Shown here: positions 37,291 through 48,600 of the stretch, in pieces
Numbering within the stretch: position 1 is the stretch's first letter
How the letters are laid out: the number at the start of each line of letters is the position of its first letter
Assembly: GCA_034509425.1 (NCBI GenBank)
Contig: JAVTVJ010000292.1
Span: 558,001 to 622,000, forward strand
Direction of reading: 5' to 3'
Length of the DNA stretch: 64,000 bases
DNA from: Eopsaltria australis
Lineage: Eukaryota; Chordata; Aves; Passeriformes; Petroicidae
Program-made: the position numbers and the translations under genes
Notes under the pieces: model-generated
What the model was told of the DNA's origin: nothing
Database searches by the model: none
Seen by the model: only the letters and a program-made list of their open reading frames with translations

Positions 37291-38199
37291 AAATCTTGCT
37301 AAATTATGTAGGAAGACTGAAAACATGATCCTGACAGGACCAGGATACTCCGTGGCAGTTGCAGAGCTGGAGGTACAAACTGGAGTTTTTAGGGTGGAGA
37401 TGGGGAGGTTTGTACTGGGAATGTGGGGAGACAGAAATCACCTGCAGGACACGGAGAGAGTTTTCCTTAATTTTTAAATTTTTGGGGTTCTTAAGACACT
37501 CTCACCATAAATGTTTGCCCGGTAGTTTGATAGAAAGTAACTGGGAGCAGCTTCCAGAAATGTGCTGACTGTGCTGCTCCAGCGGCAGTGGGATGTGCCC
37601 TCCTCTTCCAGCCTCTCCTGGAAAAAAAGCTCAGTCCTGGGAAGATGTGATTCTGGGCAGGGGAAGAGTGAAAATAACAGGAGAGTGATTTTTCCTCTAT
37701 TTTGGTCTCTGATTTAAATCAGCTCCTGAGGCAGAATTCATTTCTGGGAGAAGAGTGATGCTTTTGAACTGAGATTTCTGCAAAGGGGGAGAACACCAGT
37801 GTGTCTGAGCCAGTGGAAGTGTCTAAAGGTGGCCAGTTGAGCTTCCAGCATACCCAGATGCCACACTCCTGATTCCTTCACCAGTGAGACACTGAACTGC
37901 AAACCTTAGCATCAGCATTAGCAGAAGGGCAAAAATATTAACATCTAACCCAGAAAATAAATCTGTTCAATAAATCAAAGACAGAAGCAAAGATGAAATC
38001 TGGAATCCCTATGGAGTGGGAATAACTCATTCCTGGTGCCAGTTCAAAACCAACCACCACCACAGGAGAATGTAATGATGCTGGCATTTAGTGAAATTAG
38101 ACTTGACACTGGCCAGGGCCCTGTTATTTTGGTTGGTTAGGATTTGCAATTGTTTGCCACCCATTAGAAATCCCAGTAACCTGTTCTAAGGGCAGGCAA
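37291..38199. other. Non-coding stretch, no feature
   Basis: No gene is recognised. Sequence just after the LINE fossil (to about 37400) may still be LINE-derived, but I cannot show it. Confidence 0.45.
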
Positions 38200-38425
38200 A
38201 TTAAGATTCCCTCTCTGTGCACGATTACTCATCGCACCACAGCTCCACGTTAATTGGAAAATAACTGGTGGCTGAGCACATCTCACCCAGGCTGTCATCG
38301 GAGCTCACACACAATTTGTTGTACACACAACAGCTCACAAAAAACTCGCAGGAAATTAAAGCTCCAATAGCTTATCAGATGCAAAGATAATTATTAATCC
38401 TTAATGATCCTGGTAATTTCTTTAT
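38200..38425. promoter_or_regulatory. Candidate conserved non-coding element
   Basis: This AT-rich block has GTTAATTGGAAAATAACTGG, AGATAATTATTAATCC and CTTAATGATCC homeobox-like words, a GATA-type core (AGATAA) and isolated CpGs (GCACGATTACTCATCGCACC) that look retained. Composition is the only evidence. Confidence 0.3.
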
Positions 38426-38603
38426 GGGAATTCACCTCTGTTTCCTCCAGGGCCTCCAGCATGAGAACCCTTCCTGAACTGGATTGTCTTTTTTTCTGAG
38501 CCTGACAGTGAGTTGGAGAAGTCTGAGGATTTGATGGTCCAAGCCAAGCTCCCAGGGCATGGACCTCTGAAGGCTACACTCACTCACAGACAAGAGGATA
38601 ATG

Positions 38604-38783
38604 ATGGAATCACAGACTGCTGAGGTTTGGAGGGACCTTGAAGCTCGTCCAGTTCCAATCACTGCTATGGGCAGGGACACTTCCCACTAGACCAGGCTGG
38701 ACACTTTCCACTCCGACCTGGCCTGGAACACTTCCAGGGATGGGGCAGCCACAGCTGTGCTTGACAATTGTGGGTAACCTGTG
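38604..38783 (-). mobile_element. CR1 LINE 3' end, truncated
   Basis: An antisense CR1 tail beginning GGAATCACAGACTGCTGAGG, followed by GGAGGGACCTTGAAGCTCGT, CTATGGGCAGGGACACTTCC, CACTAGACCAGG and CACTTCCAGGGATGGGGCAG. There is a small internal disruption (ACACTTTCCACTCCGACCTG replacing the usual AAGCCCCATCCAACCTG) and an insertion near the 5' limit (TGCTTGACAATTGTGGGTAA). Confidence 0.9.
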
Positions 38784-41089
38784 AGCTGCAGTCATGCCAC
38801 CTTCCCTCTCCTGCTAGTGGGAATCTTGTTTAGCTAAACCAGAACAGAGTGAAATGGGGGGAGATTTAGCTAATTGGGCTGTGCAAGCTGTCTGGGAAAC
38901 ACCACGAGGTCCTGCAGGGACACAAACAGGGGCAGAGAGGTTTCTTATTGGACCAAGCTGCACTAGGAAGAAGGAAGGTGCAATATAAACAGATCTGGGG
39001 AGTGAAATACCCAGTGCTGGTCCACTCTGTGTTTTGGCAGGAATTACTTGGGATAGTTTGGTCAGTCCCCATGGCTTGGAGCATTCAATAGCAGTATGGG
39101 TTCTGTGGGTTTCTGGCTGACAGGACTCCACTTCTGCAGCCTGGACCTGACTGTAGTAATTGGGAAGGGCAGGAGAGTCCCCTCAAAGGGACTGCTCTGC
39201 TCCAGATAAAGCAAACACCAACACAGGCATGGGACGTGCAGGGAACTGTCAGAGCAGCTGCTCCTTCCCGGAAACTGCAGATGAAAGTTAATCTGGACAT
39301 GCACAGCCTGGTTTATTGTTTGGATAACACATTCACTCTGAAATGCTGTTGTTCCAGGGAAGCAATAGCTCACAGTCAGGAAGTTGCTTGTTTCATGATT
39401 AGGATCGCTGCAGCTCCCAAGGGAAGGGATGGCACTGGCTGGGCAGACTTGGATCTGCCAAGAACACTTGCACCTGCTACTCCACCAAGGGTCTGGTCTA
39501 CGGTGGAAAAGTTGCCACTGATGACATGGGATTTAGGAGCCAAGAGATGCTGTGTGGGACACAGCACTGAGTGGGAGCAGTGAGAAGTGGAGTTCACCCA
39601 GTGAGACTGTGACACGAGCCCCCAGCTTGCTTTGGCAGGAAGCTGTACAGGTAAGATCAGTTTACTCAATGCATTCACTTTTTTAATCCAGGAGACACAC
39701 TCCTTGTCTCCTATGCCGGAGTCCATGGGTTCCCTGTGTATCCAAACAGCAGCTGAATTTGTGAATTTGTGGCAGCTCAGCTTGCACAAACCAAGGGAGA
39801 GATGCAAAAAGACCTTTGTGCATCACTGCCATGATGGATCGCTTTTTATTTTTGCTCTGATACCGAGTCTGGATTTGAAATAGAAAAGCAGAATCCTGTT
39901 TTGTGGAGTAACTTTTGGAGGGGGCCCTGAAGGAGGAATGTAAGACAGGCTGGAGAGATCAGACAGGAACCAGGAGAACAAAAGCCTGCAGTGTTGGGGA
40001 TGTGGGAGCTGGTGCTGGATGAAGCAGGACCTCCTGCTGCTCACGGCTGCTGCTGCCGTGGCCAGGCTGGCATCCTGTGCAGGGGGAATGCAGGGAAGAG
40101 CTAATCTATGGAAACAGAAGGACAGACTTAGCTTGAGAAGATGAGCATGCTGAGCTGGTTTCTGCTCTGTTACACCCTGAAACCTTGCTGATATCTGTGC
40201 AGCTCCCCAGCTGGAACTCAGAGCAGGCGGGGGTTCTTTATGCATTTTCTCCAGAGCCAGACTGGTGAGGATTTGTTGAGGACTGGAGAAACTGATACTG
40301 AGATTTTCAGCTCGGCAGGAGGGAATCTCTGTTTGCTTAATTTGGGAAGAGACAGCCCTATAAGTTACAGTATGTAAAGCTTAAGCAGAAGTATCCCCTT
40401 GTGTAGAGTTTGAGGCAGCCAGGAAAAGTCTTTCAGGCTGCCTGAGCCATTCCACAGGCTCCCTCCATTCCTTCAAATACAAAGAGATGTCTGCTCCAAG
40501 CAGTCTGTGCAAGGGCTAGACTCCAGTGTAGCAATCCAAGGATTCCCACAGCACGTGTAGTGTAACTAACCCCCTGGATAATTTCTCTCAGGGGTGAGTT
40601 AAAGAGCCCCTTCTGGAAAACACCTGACCTCACAATTTCATCTGGTGCCCTGGGAAGCTCTTCCAGTGCTGGACATCCTCCATGGCTGTTTCTGTTAGGT
40701 TTTATGTCAAGGTTAAATTTGCAGTTGTCTTGAAAGAGGTATCATTGTTCCCAAAAGCCCTCCCCACCAACTGCCATCCCATCTCAGTGCCTGGAGCAGT
40801 GGCCAGGTCCTGTCTCAGTCACATCCTTGACCAGTTGACACCTTGGGCTCCTTCAGGAGAACGCTGGGCAGCTTCTGTTTCCCAGCCGCAGGGTCACTGT
40901 TTGGCTTTGCAGAGTCACTCCTGCATTTTCCCTTTCTCCATAAAGGAGAAACAGAGCCTGATCATGCCCTTCTAGCAGGTTCCTGGAGCTGTGTGTCAGA
41001 AGGAATCCTTCCTGCTGGGATCATCCATGGTCCCTTCTAAGCACCGAGGGATCCCAGTCCCCCTTTGTTGCAGCTTTAGGGCTATGGCA
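38784..41089. other. Single-copy non-coding stretch
   Basis: No gene or definite repeat was found. The part from about 40780 to 41089 could be a further, unrecognisable extension of the antisense LINE fossil that follows. Confidence 0.45.
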
Positions 41090-41430
41090 AACCTCCAATG
41101 TCCTCCAAGTCCTTTTCCAAACTATTCCTTTCTGAGGCAGCATCCTGTGAGTGAAACCCGTGTGTCTGGTTTCAGATTTCTTACCTTGTATTTAAATCAT
41201 GTTTCACTGGCATGTGGCCAGCTCTCACTCATGTCAGATCCCAGTGTATTGATAGCCCAATCCTGCTTCTTGCTCCCCTCCCACCAATCTCATTGGCATC
41301 TGCAAACTTTCCCATGACAAGGATTTATACAGAGTCATTCAGATCATTGATAAAAATATTAAATAAAACGGCAATGGGAGTTGCACTCCTCTTTTATCCC
41401 GGATATTTTTAGCCAGTGTAATATTGCTGT
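41090..41430 (-). mobile_element. Ancient CR1/L3-like ORF2 fossil, antisense
   Basis: This is an old LINE internal fragment in antisense orientation. Diagnostic + strand words are CCTCCAAGTCCTTTTCCAAA, CCTTGTATTTAAATCATGTT, GGCATCTGCAAACTTTCCCA and CATTCAGATCATTGATAAAA followed by ATATTAAATAAAACGGCAAT. Reversed, these give the KFADD-preceding and FNIFINDL-type segments of CR1 reverse transcriptase (TTTAATATTTTTATCAATGA reads FNIFIN). It is heavily mutated. It covers a region partly homologous to the fossil at 36.8 kb, but on the other strand. Confidence 0.72.
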
Positions 41431-41858
41431 ATGTTTATTGAGTCGTGGCTATTGGAACATCCAGTAAATATGCCTTTGAAGAACAGCCAGTTTCCAGGAA
41501 TGCTTTCCACCTTAAATGTGTGTTCCCAATCCATTATGCTGGCAACTGAGGCCTGGGAAAAACAGAAATGTTAAATGCATAGGTGTGTGTGTCACTGCTG
41601 GTGCAGGTGTTTGTACAAGCGTAACCAGATCACACCTGTGCTGTTGAGGCAGCTCGCTGGCCTTTGGATCAGGAATTGACTCTTTGGCCTTCTGAGGTCC
41701 AGCAGGAGGTTTTCCCACGTGGATTGCAGCAGTTTCAGGGCTGAAGGCGTTGTTGTTTGGAAAGACTCCTGTTCCTGGCTTTATGAGTCAGAGCTAGGCC
41801 TGAGTTGCAGCTTACCACAATCATGCAGCTCTGCTTTGTGCCACTGTGTGTCAGCCAG
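41431..41858. other. Non-coding stretch, no feature
   Basis: Nothing is recognised here. Confidence 0.5.
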
Positions 41859-41900
41859 GCTGGACATTGTCCCTGTGGTGCTGGACATTGTCCCTGTGGT
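41859..41900 (+). repeat. 21-bp perfect tandem duplication
   Basis: Two exact copies of a 21-base unit (GCTGGACATTGTCCCTGTGG plus T) lie head to tail at 41859-41879 and 41880-41900. Identity implies a recent slippage or duplication event. Confidence 0.97.
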
Positions 41901-42260
41901 GGTGTTAATGCACATTTTGAATGTTTCTTTTCAGTTGCCAACCTGGATCCCAGTGGGAACAGGGCTGCTCTGATTGCCATGGGCTGAGCTGGATCTGCAG
42001 GTTTATGCAGAGCCAGGTGTGCACAGGTCAGTGCCAGCATTCCCAGAGTGGCAGCGTGTCAGGATGATTCCCTTGCCACTAAGAACACCTTTCACACCTC
42101 AGGCCTGCAGGTTGTTCAAGACCTCTCATGGGGAGCTCATTTAAATCCCTGGTTATGAGGTTATAAACCCAGGGAATAATTTATAAATATCCCCTGCACC
42201 CTCCAAATCTGCAGCTGTCACCTGGCTTTGGGAGGTGTGGGCTTGGTAGGATCTGCTTCC

Positions 42261-42522
42261 CACTGCCAGAGGGCAGGGTTAGATGGGATATTAGGGAGAA
42301 AGTCTTCCTTATGAGGGTGGGCAGGCCCTGGCACAGGGTGCCCAGAGAAGCTGTGGCTGCCCCTGGATCCCTGGAGGTGTCCAGGGCCAGGTTGGATGGG
42401 GCTTGGAACAACCTGGGCTAGTGGAAGATGTCCCTGCCCATGGCAGGGATGGGATGAAATGATCTTTAAGGACCCATCCAACCCAAACGAGTCTGAGATT
42501 CTATAATTTTCTGATTCTATGA
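42261..42522 (+). mobile_element. CR1 LINE 3' end, well preserved
   Basis: A sense CR1 tail of about 260 bp. The order is GGGTTAGATGGGATATTAGG, GGGCAGGCCCTGGCACAGGG, TGCCCAGAGAAGCTGTGGCT, GGATCCCTGGAGGTGTCCAG, GTTGGATGGGGCTTGGAACA, then GATGTCCCTGCCCATGGCAG and CCATCCAACCCAAACGAGTC. It ends GATTCTATAATTTTCTGATT plus CTATGA, so the terminal repeat was copied with slight expansion. Same subfamily as the copy at 63.0 kb. Confidence 0.95.
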
Positions 42523-44749
42523 TCTGCCCCTTTTGCAGCACTTCCCAAGAGCAGAGGTCTCACTGTTGGAGGCAGCTCTTCTGCTGGCAGCTGTGTAGCA
42601 AATCTCCCTGCAAGAAATACATCTCAGAATCTCAGAACTCCTCAGAACTGGCCAAATATCCCCAGGCTGGTACAGCTGAGCACAAAAGAAGTGTTTGATA
42701 TTCAGACCTTGGTCTTTAGCTGTGCAGGAGCTGAAAGCACAGGCAGGGCTGTGCCTCTGGGAGAGAGGCCTGGGCAGCCTTTGGCACAGGAACAGGAGCT
42801 CTCCCATGCCACGCTGGAGGCAGAGGAGTTGTTATTAACAGGAGGTGCCTTGGCCCGTGCAGGGACGCCGGAGCTGCCCCGCTGTGCACAGCCCTGATCT
42901 CACTGTGGGGTCAGCTCAGCACAGACAGCTCTGAAGGAGGGGTGTGCCTGGGGAGCTTGGCAGAGCAAAATAAACCAGAGGGAGTCCCTTGGGCAGGAAT
43001 AGAGGAATTCTGACTGTACACACTATCATCCAAGTGCTGTTGCTCATGGCGAACAGGCAGGAGGGAACAAGAAGGGAAGGCAGCTGAAGGTAGTTCCTGC
43101 TACAGTCAGCTCAGTGTGGCCTAGGAAAGCCTTGGGCAGCCTATCCCCCATCCCTGTCTGCTTTTCATTATTGCTTTTATAGCCAGAAATAAGAGCTTTA
43201 TTGGCTTTATTCATCTCCTGTCAGATGCCCAATCAACATCTGGCAATGCAGCAATTCCCAGAAAGTGCTGAGCTAGTGAGAGCCAGTGGAGCAGGAGGTG
43301 TGCAGGAAGGTCTCCATCCCCCTTCCCATCCCTGGCTGCCCTTTTCATTATCTTCCCAGCACGAGTGGGATGTGTACCCCACCTCACTGGACTTCAGAGC
43401 ACCAGGCTCCTGGGAGATCCTGGGGTTAGAAGGCACCTGACAAAACATCTGTGGCATGGAGATTGGAGCAGGAGGAACTGAACAGGAGACAGGGCATCCC
43501 AAAAACTGCTCCTGGGCTGGAATTGGCCCATGCATAGGGAGGAGATTGGACAAATGGATCAGAAAGGAGCTGATCCATTCCTTTCAACAGTGCTGGGCCA
43601 GTGTAAGGGATGCACACAGCAGGGCAGAGCAGCTCAGCTCTCCCTCTGCACAGGACTCGGAACTCAGACATGAGAATGCAGGGATCCTTCCCAAGGGATC
43701 TTTGACAGAGTTTCCTGCATGTTAGAAGATTTTAAGACCCAGCTGAAGACTGAATAGAGAGGAACCCATTTTTATTTACTTGGGTGCATGTTGGACTCAT
43801 AATAAAATGGGGTGTAACAAGCCAGAGGCAAGTTGTGTTCCACCCGGAGATTAGCCGGAGTGTGGCTGCTCCAGCAGGTCCAGCAGGTTCCTTGTCAGAT
43901 CCCTGGGCTCCCACACTGGATCTCTTGAGCCCCCTTTTCCCACATGGTCCCGCCCTGTCTTCTCCCTCAGGTGTGGGTGGCTCGGTTAGTGCTGGATTGT
44001 GGGACCTGCCTTTCCACATCTTGGCTTTTCTTTGCCCCCTCTCCTACATTCCAGCTCCAGCCAGTTGGTCAGGGCAGTTCCTCCCTGTTCTCTGTCAGAG
44101 TCTTCTCCTCACATTTGGGTCCTTTTCTGCTGGCCACCTCCATGGGAAGTTCTCTCCTGTTCCTGTGGTGCTGTTCCTGTCCCTCTGATGGTGCTCCTGT
44201 CCTGGACCAGCTGCTGCCCAGCTCTTTGATGTGCTCTCCTGCCCCATAAATCCTTCATGGGCTCTGCAGCCCCTCTGGAAGCCCTTCCCAAACCTCCACC
44301 CTGAGACAGCATCTAACCAAGGCCACTTTGTGACTTTAGGTGGTTTTGTCACCTTGTGACCACACTTGGGTGCCCATGATGAGTGGAGTGGGTTCCCCTT
44401 TCCTCTTGCCCAGAAGTGGAGCCAGGGCAGATGGTCTTTAGCTCCAGGAGGGAAAAGCTGTACCCTAACATGGATGTTCCCCTTGGAGCAGCAAACCCTG
44501 CCGTGAAACAAGGACTCAGACCCTTGTAGCCCAAAGCAATGCCAGGTACCTGCAGCCTGCTCCCATCCTGCCCCTTTCTGGGACATGCAGCTTCCCCAAG
44601 CCCCTAGAGCTGCATGTCTGTGCCCATCCTCTGCTCCAAACCTGCAGCAGGAGACACTGATCACTCAGAGAAAGGTCCCGAACTGCCTCATCAGCTGCCC
44701 ACTCATGTGAGCAAATGCCACCAGTGGGAGCCGAGGCATCGCAATCCAG
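42523..44749. other. Single-copy non-coding stretch
   Basis: No gene or repeat is recognised. Frames occur on both strands at similar length, as expected by chance in GC-moderate DNA. Confidence 0.5.
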
Positions 44750-44930
44750 TGCAGAATGCTCCTTTGAAGACATTTCAGCAGCTCAATTAAGTTTCCACTT
44801 GTGTGTTTTCTTTTCCCCCCCTTTGCTTTCATGGTCATTTAAAACAAATAAAGTGAGCAGAACACGGCAGCGTGATAACCACCCTTTAATTCCCTTCCCA
44901 CGGCTCTCCTGATTATTTGGTGATTCAGCG
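44750..44930. promoter_or_regulatory. Candidate conserved non-coding element
   Basis: An AT-biased block (CAGCTCAATTAAGTTTCC, GTCATTTAAAACAAATAAAG, CGTGATAACCACCCTTTAAT, CTCCTGATTATTTGGTGATT) directly next to the CpG cluster that follows. It contains homeobox- and Runx-like (AACCACC) words. Constraint is inferred only. Confidence 0.3.
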
Positions 44931-45180
44931 GCAGCGGGGGGAACGTTTACGGAAAGGAAGGCGGGAGCTTCCCACAGGGACGGCAGCTCCCAGCCCAGGG
45001 CCCCCAAGCACTGGGGAGGAAATACGTGCCTCGGGTTCTCCTTTTCAGTGCCATGGATGTGGTGAATGCAGCGCAGAGCCCGGGCCCTGGAAGAGCAGCG
45101 GCCCCGTTCTCAGTGCCCTCGTTGTTCTCGCATTGTGCTCCGGGGACGGCACCAGTGCTCGGGATGTATTTCACGCTTCT
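44930..45180. promoter_or_regulatory. CpG-dense cluster, possible small CpG island
   Basis: I count about 18 CpG in 250 bases (GCGGCAGCGGGGGGAACGTT and following, up to TTTCACGCTT), against a low background in neighbouring kilobases. Observed/expected is by eye near 0.8. Such clusters in birds often mark promoters or active enhancers. No TATA box or first exon can be assigned, and direction is unknown. Confidence 0.4.
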
Positions 45181-45857
45181 GTGCAAACACAGTATGAGAT
45201 GAAGAATTCATACCCTCGCACAAGACCAGAGTGGATTTTCTCATAATAAGGAAAAGCAGCCAGATCGGAGCCTGCCAATTCCTGCCCTGTGCTCCTGCCT
45301 TCCCTAGGAAGTTCAAACAAGCCAGTGCTTTTAAGCTGGTGCAGAGAAGTATATTGCATTTTTTTTTAGAAACCAACACAAATCCTTTTGGATCTTTTTT
45401 ACATTATTCCCCCAACCTGTGTCTCTCTAGGTGACTTTTCCAGCCCTCCCCCACTTGGTCTGTTGGGTCTGAGCGGGGGCGGAGGAGAATTCCATGTGTT
45501 TTATGTGTGTGAACAATTAATAGTGGGACTGTGTCTCGCTGGAAGAGTGTGTAAAACACACCTCAGCAGGGGGAAAAGAACAACTGCCCAGCCTGCTAAA
45601 CACTCCAGAGCTTTTCCTGTCCTAGAGGAAAACATCATGTGGGGGTTTGCTTATTCATCAGCAGCAGTAAATAACGGGCCTCACCTTGAGCTCTCCTTCA
45701 GCCACTTCTGCTTCTCCCCAGCCTCCAGGCTGGCAAGGAAAGGAAATACTTGCTGTCCTCTGGGTGACAAATTGGGGGTTTATAGCTGTTCACATTTTAG
45801 CTTTTGTTTCCTCCCCGAAAAGCTCTGTTTTCATCCTTGTGGCTTTGTGTTTCCCAG

Positions 45858-45898
45858 CATCCGAAGCCTGGAGTGCTTCTGCCAGCCTGACACTGGAG
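45858..45898 (+). other. Micro-exon-like segment between consensus splice sites (speculative)
   Basis: A 41-base segment lies between a strong acceptor-like GGCTTTGTGTTTCCCAG and a near-perfect donor GAG|GTGAGTCC. It could be a non-coding exon of a transcript starting at the upstream CpG cluster. No second exon supports it. Splice-like pairs of this quality also arise by chance in 64 kb. Confidence 0.13.
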
Positions 45899-46299
45899 GT
45901 GAGTCCTGACCCCAGTGCCTGAGCTGTCACTGCCACATCCCAGCTGGGCATTGTGCATGCAGGTGCTTTCCCCGGGCAGGACGCAGGGCGCACCTGAGTC
46001 ATTCCATACATTTATAATCTGATCCCTCGGAACAGCTCCGTCAGCAGCTTCTCCTCCCTCATGCAGCTCGTGGAGACGTTTCCATCCCTGGGTGCCCTGG
46101 AAGTCCCAACAAGCCATGAGTGGCCAGGACCTGCTGAAGCGTGTCGATCCAGACACTGGATCCCTGAAACCTGTGCTTTCCCCAGCACCTTCATAAAGTG
46201 TCCTGAGTTAAAGTGATTCAGGGAGCACATTTCTGGACTGTCAGCGAGCAGCATCCATCACTCCCCTGAACATGCACCAGATTGTTAATGCTCTAGGCC

Positions 46300-46700
46300 A
46301 AATACCACGTCTTTTTTAATGCCTACCAAATGTAGTGTGTGCTGCTGCCTTTATATTTATAATAATTATTAAAGTAATGGCAGTAGCTGCATTCCTATAG
46401 GTTAGAAGTGGCCAGGAACAGACAAAAAAATGATTCATTGTTCCAATTAATGCTCGAGCTCACACCGGTGATTAATTAGCCTGGCGATAGCGCTATGCAA
46501 AAGATCAGGGTGAGAATTAATAGGGAGACACGTGCTGACTTTTAAGATGGTTCCAGCACTCTTTAGTGCCTTTCCTTGGGCCTGTTTAATTAGAGGCAGT
46601 GGCACGGGCTCTCTCTGCACCAACACCCCCAAAGGCAGGCACTGCAGAATATTTATATGACAGGGTGCCGTGGAAAACTTCAAAATTAAATTCCCATCCA
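46300..46700. promoter_or_regulatory. Candidate conserved non-coding element (TAATTA and octamer-like sites)
   Basis: This is the most enhancer-like block of the window by composition. It has TTTATAATAATTATTAAAGT near 46352, CCAATTAATGCTCGAG, GTGATTAATTAGCCTGGCGA (46469-46487) and an octamer-like ATGCAAAA at 46495-46502 next to CGATAGCGC. CpG-containing words are kept inside an AT-rich background, which argues for constraint. Proof would need alignment. Confidence 0.4.
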
Positions 46701-47139
46701 GGTCTCTAAATATAATTCTGAAATGTCAGAGATGCTGGGAAGAACGCTGGCGCTGGATGAGGTTGCTGTCAGGGAGAGGCAATAGTGTGCCAGATTTATA
46801 CCAGCCTGAATAGGCAGGTGACTTTTCAGCTGCGGTGTTTAAGGAGCCTGAGGTGCTCTGATGGATGTATTTCACCAGGTGGGAGGCCCAGGATCCCATG
46901 GGAACACAGCCTTGTGTGCCTGGCGTGGATGGGGGAGATGGAGCAGGGGCAGCACCCAGGAGCCTGCGAGTTCCCAGGAGGCACAAACCACTCTGGAGCA
47001 CCAACCGTTGAAGGTGAGCCCCGTTGACAAAGTTTCTCCTCCTGGTTTTCTCCTCCTCCATCGCTCCTGCTGCCTCATTATCTCTCCCTTCTGCACATTG
47101 GTGCGTCCCATTACCCCAATTCATTTTTCCCAGTTGCAG

Positions 47140-47375
47140 CAGCTATTGAGTGGTTTATAGAGATGGGGTTGAGCCAGTCCCCCCCTTGCTGCTCCCAAAT
47201 CGCTGACGAGGCCGATTCCTCTGTTCACACATCAATCTGCGAGCACCAGCAAAGTTCCATCTTGGCTGACTTAATTGTTAGGAGCTGCGACCCCAATGTC
47301 TTTGTAAATAAAATACTTTAATCTCATGGGGCCTGCCTGGAGAGAGGGGAATAAATACATCAATATGTAAATGGA
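47140..47375. promoter_or_regulatory. Candidate conserved non-coding element
   Basis: The block contains AAATCGCTGACGAGGCCGAT, CACATCAATCTGCGAGCACC, CTGACTTAATTGTTAGGAGC and AAATAAAATACTTTAATCTC. Preserved CpGs alternate with AT-rich homeobox-type words. Same reasoning and limits as the 46.3-46.7 kb block. Confidence 0.33.
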
Positions 47376-47499
47376 TCCACAAGAGGAGGATGAACTGGGA
47401 CTTTGCAAAACTGATAAAGCATCTTAGGAGACGTGTTGTCACTGCACTTTGTGCATATTCTGATGAAGCAGACAGTGAGGCTGGATCTCAGCCTGGATT

Positions 47500-47534
47500 G
47501 GGGAGGGAGGGAGGGAGAGAAGGAGGGAGGGAGA
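47500..47534 (+). repeat. Imperfect (GGGA)n tract
   Basis: A purine tract of GGGA units with one AGA interruption. It is low complexity and G-quadruplex-capable on the + strand. Confidence 0.9.
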
Positions 47535-48026
47535 AGTGTGGGCACCAGCACACCGTGACTGCAATTCTTGTATGGATTGATTTGACTCAAATATATTCTG
47601 AGGCTGGTTTAATTGCTCCTTTAGTATCAGGCTTTGATTTTCCTGTTGTTTTCACATCTCTGCCACTGAGTCTTTCCTGCATTTCAAGCAGCCTGGCTGG
47701 GGCAGTGTCCAGCCTGAGCTGCACCTCTGTGTGACCAAAAGTCAGCACCTGTCCTTGCCCAGCCCTTGCACGGAGTCTCCACAGCAAAGTGGGCACATGT
47801 TAAGGGCAGCAAAGGTCAGGCTTTTTGCTGGATGGGTGTTTTACCTGTGTAACAACATTGGAGGTTATTTTGGAAAAGAAAGCCTGAAGCTTTTGGGACA
47901 CCTTGTTCATGACGAACCTGTGCTGTTGTAACCATGGGGGAGAATTGGGGGAGAGGAGCTGCAAGGAGCACGGGCAGGAGAAGATGCAGTGGCCAGTGTG
48001 CATCCTGCAGGGTCCTGCCTGGCTGT

Positions 48027-48190
48027 CCCCTTCCCTTCCCTTCCCTTCCCTTCCCTTCCCTTCCCTTCCCTTCCCTTCCCTTCCCTTCCCTTCCCTTCCC
48101 TTCCCTTCCCTTCCCTTCCCTTCCCTTCCCTTCCCTTCCCTTCCCTTCCCTTCCCTTCCCTTCCCTTCCCTTCCCTTCCCCTCCCTTCCC
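48027..48190 (+). repeat. (TTCCC)32 pentanucleotide microsatellite
   Basis: A nearly perfect 160-base array of TTCCC units (48031-48190), with a single T-to-C change near its right end (CTCCC at 48181). The pyrimidine strand is the + strand. The - strand is (GGGAA)n, able to form tandem G-quadruplexes or a triplex. Because the unit is five bases, all three frames stay open on each strand and give false frames of up to 233 codons. The true length may be underestimated, since such arrays are often collapsed in assemblies. Confidence 0.99.
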
Positions 48191-48600
48191 GGTGCCCACC
48201 CACGGCAGACGCCGCTCCCGGGCAGCGCAGGTGGCAATGCCGAGGTTCCCTGAGCACCGGCAGCTCCCCTGCCCTGTGTCAGGCAGGAGCAAACCTGTCC
48301 CCACCCCGGCAGCGGGCGCTTCTCCAGGGTTTTCCGTGCCGGGAGAGCAGGAGATCGCTCGCTCTCTCTCTCGCTCTCTCGCTCCTCCCGCCGCGCTGCC
48401 TGCGGCGCTGCTCCCTCTCCGCGGGCGCAGCTCCAGCCCTTGTTTTGCAGCGCGCCACGTGCAATTTTATCACCTTCAACAACGAAATCCGTCACCTTCA
48501 AGCTGCCTTATTGTGATCTGGGGACTCGTGCCCGGCCGCTGGAACTGGGCTCTGTCACAGAGCACCGCGTCCCTTCCCAGCGCTTACGCCCACGACTGAC
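48190..48600. promoter_or_regulatory. CpG island adjoining the (TTCCC)n array; candidate promoter
   Basis: This is the densest CpG region of the window, about 38 CpG in 410 bases by eye count, GC near 65%, observed/expected around 0.8-0.9. It contains a CT/GAGA-type run (CGCTCGCTCTCTCTCTCGCT, 48356-48375), GCCGCGCTGCCTGCGGCGCT and a CACGTG E-box at 48456-48461. The right part (TTTTATCACCTTCAACAACG) becomes AT-richer but keeps CpGs. No TATA box is seen, in line with a CpG-type promoter. No downstream first-exon donor is strong enough to set the direction. Confidence 0.5.

Noticed and set aside
47800..48599. Long overlapping open frames (up to 233 codons) on both strands with Gly-Lys-Arg-Glu or Phe-Pro-Ser-Leu repeats
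   Set aside because: They exist only because a five-base repeat without stop codons keeps all frames open. The flanking parts have no domain and every frame on both strands is equally open.
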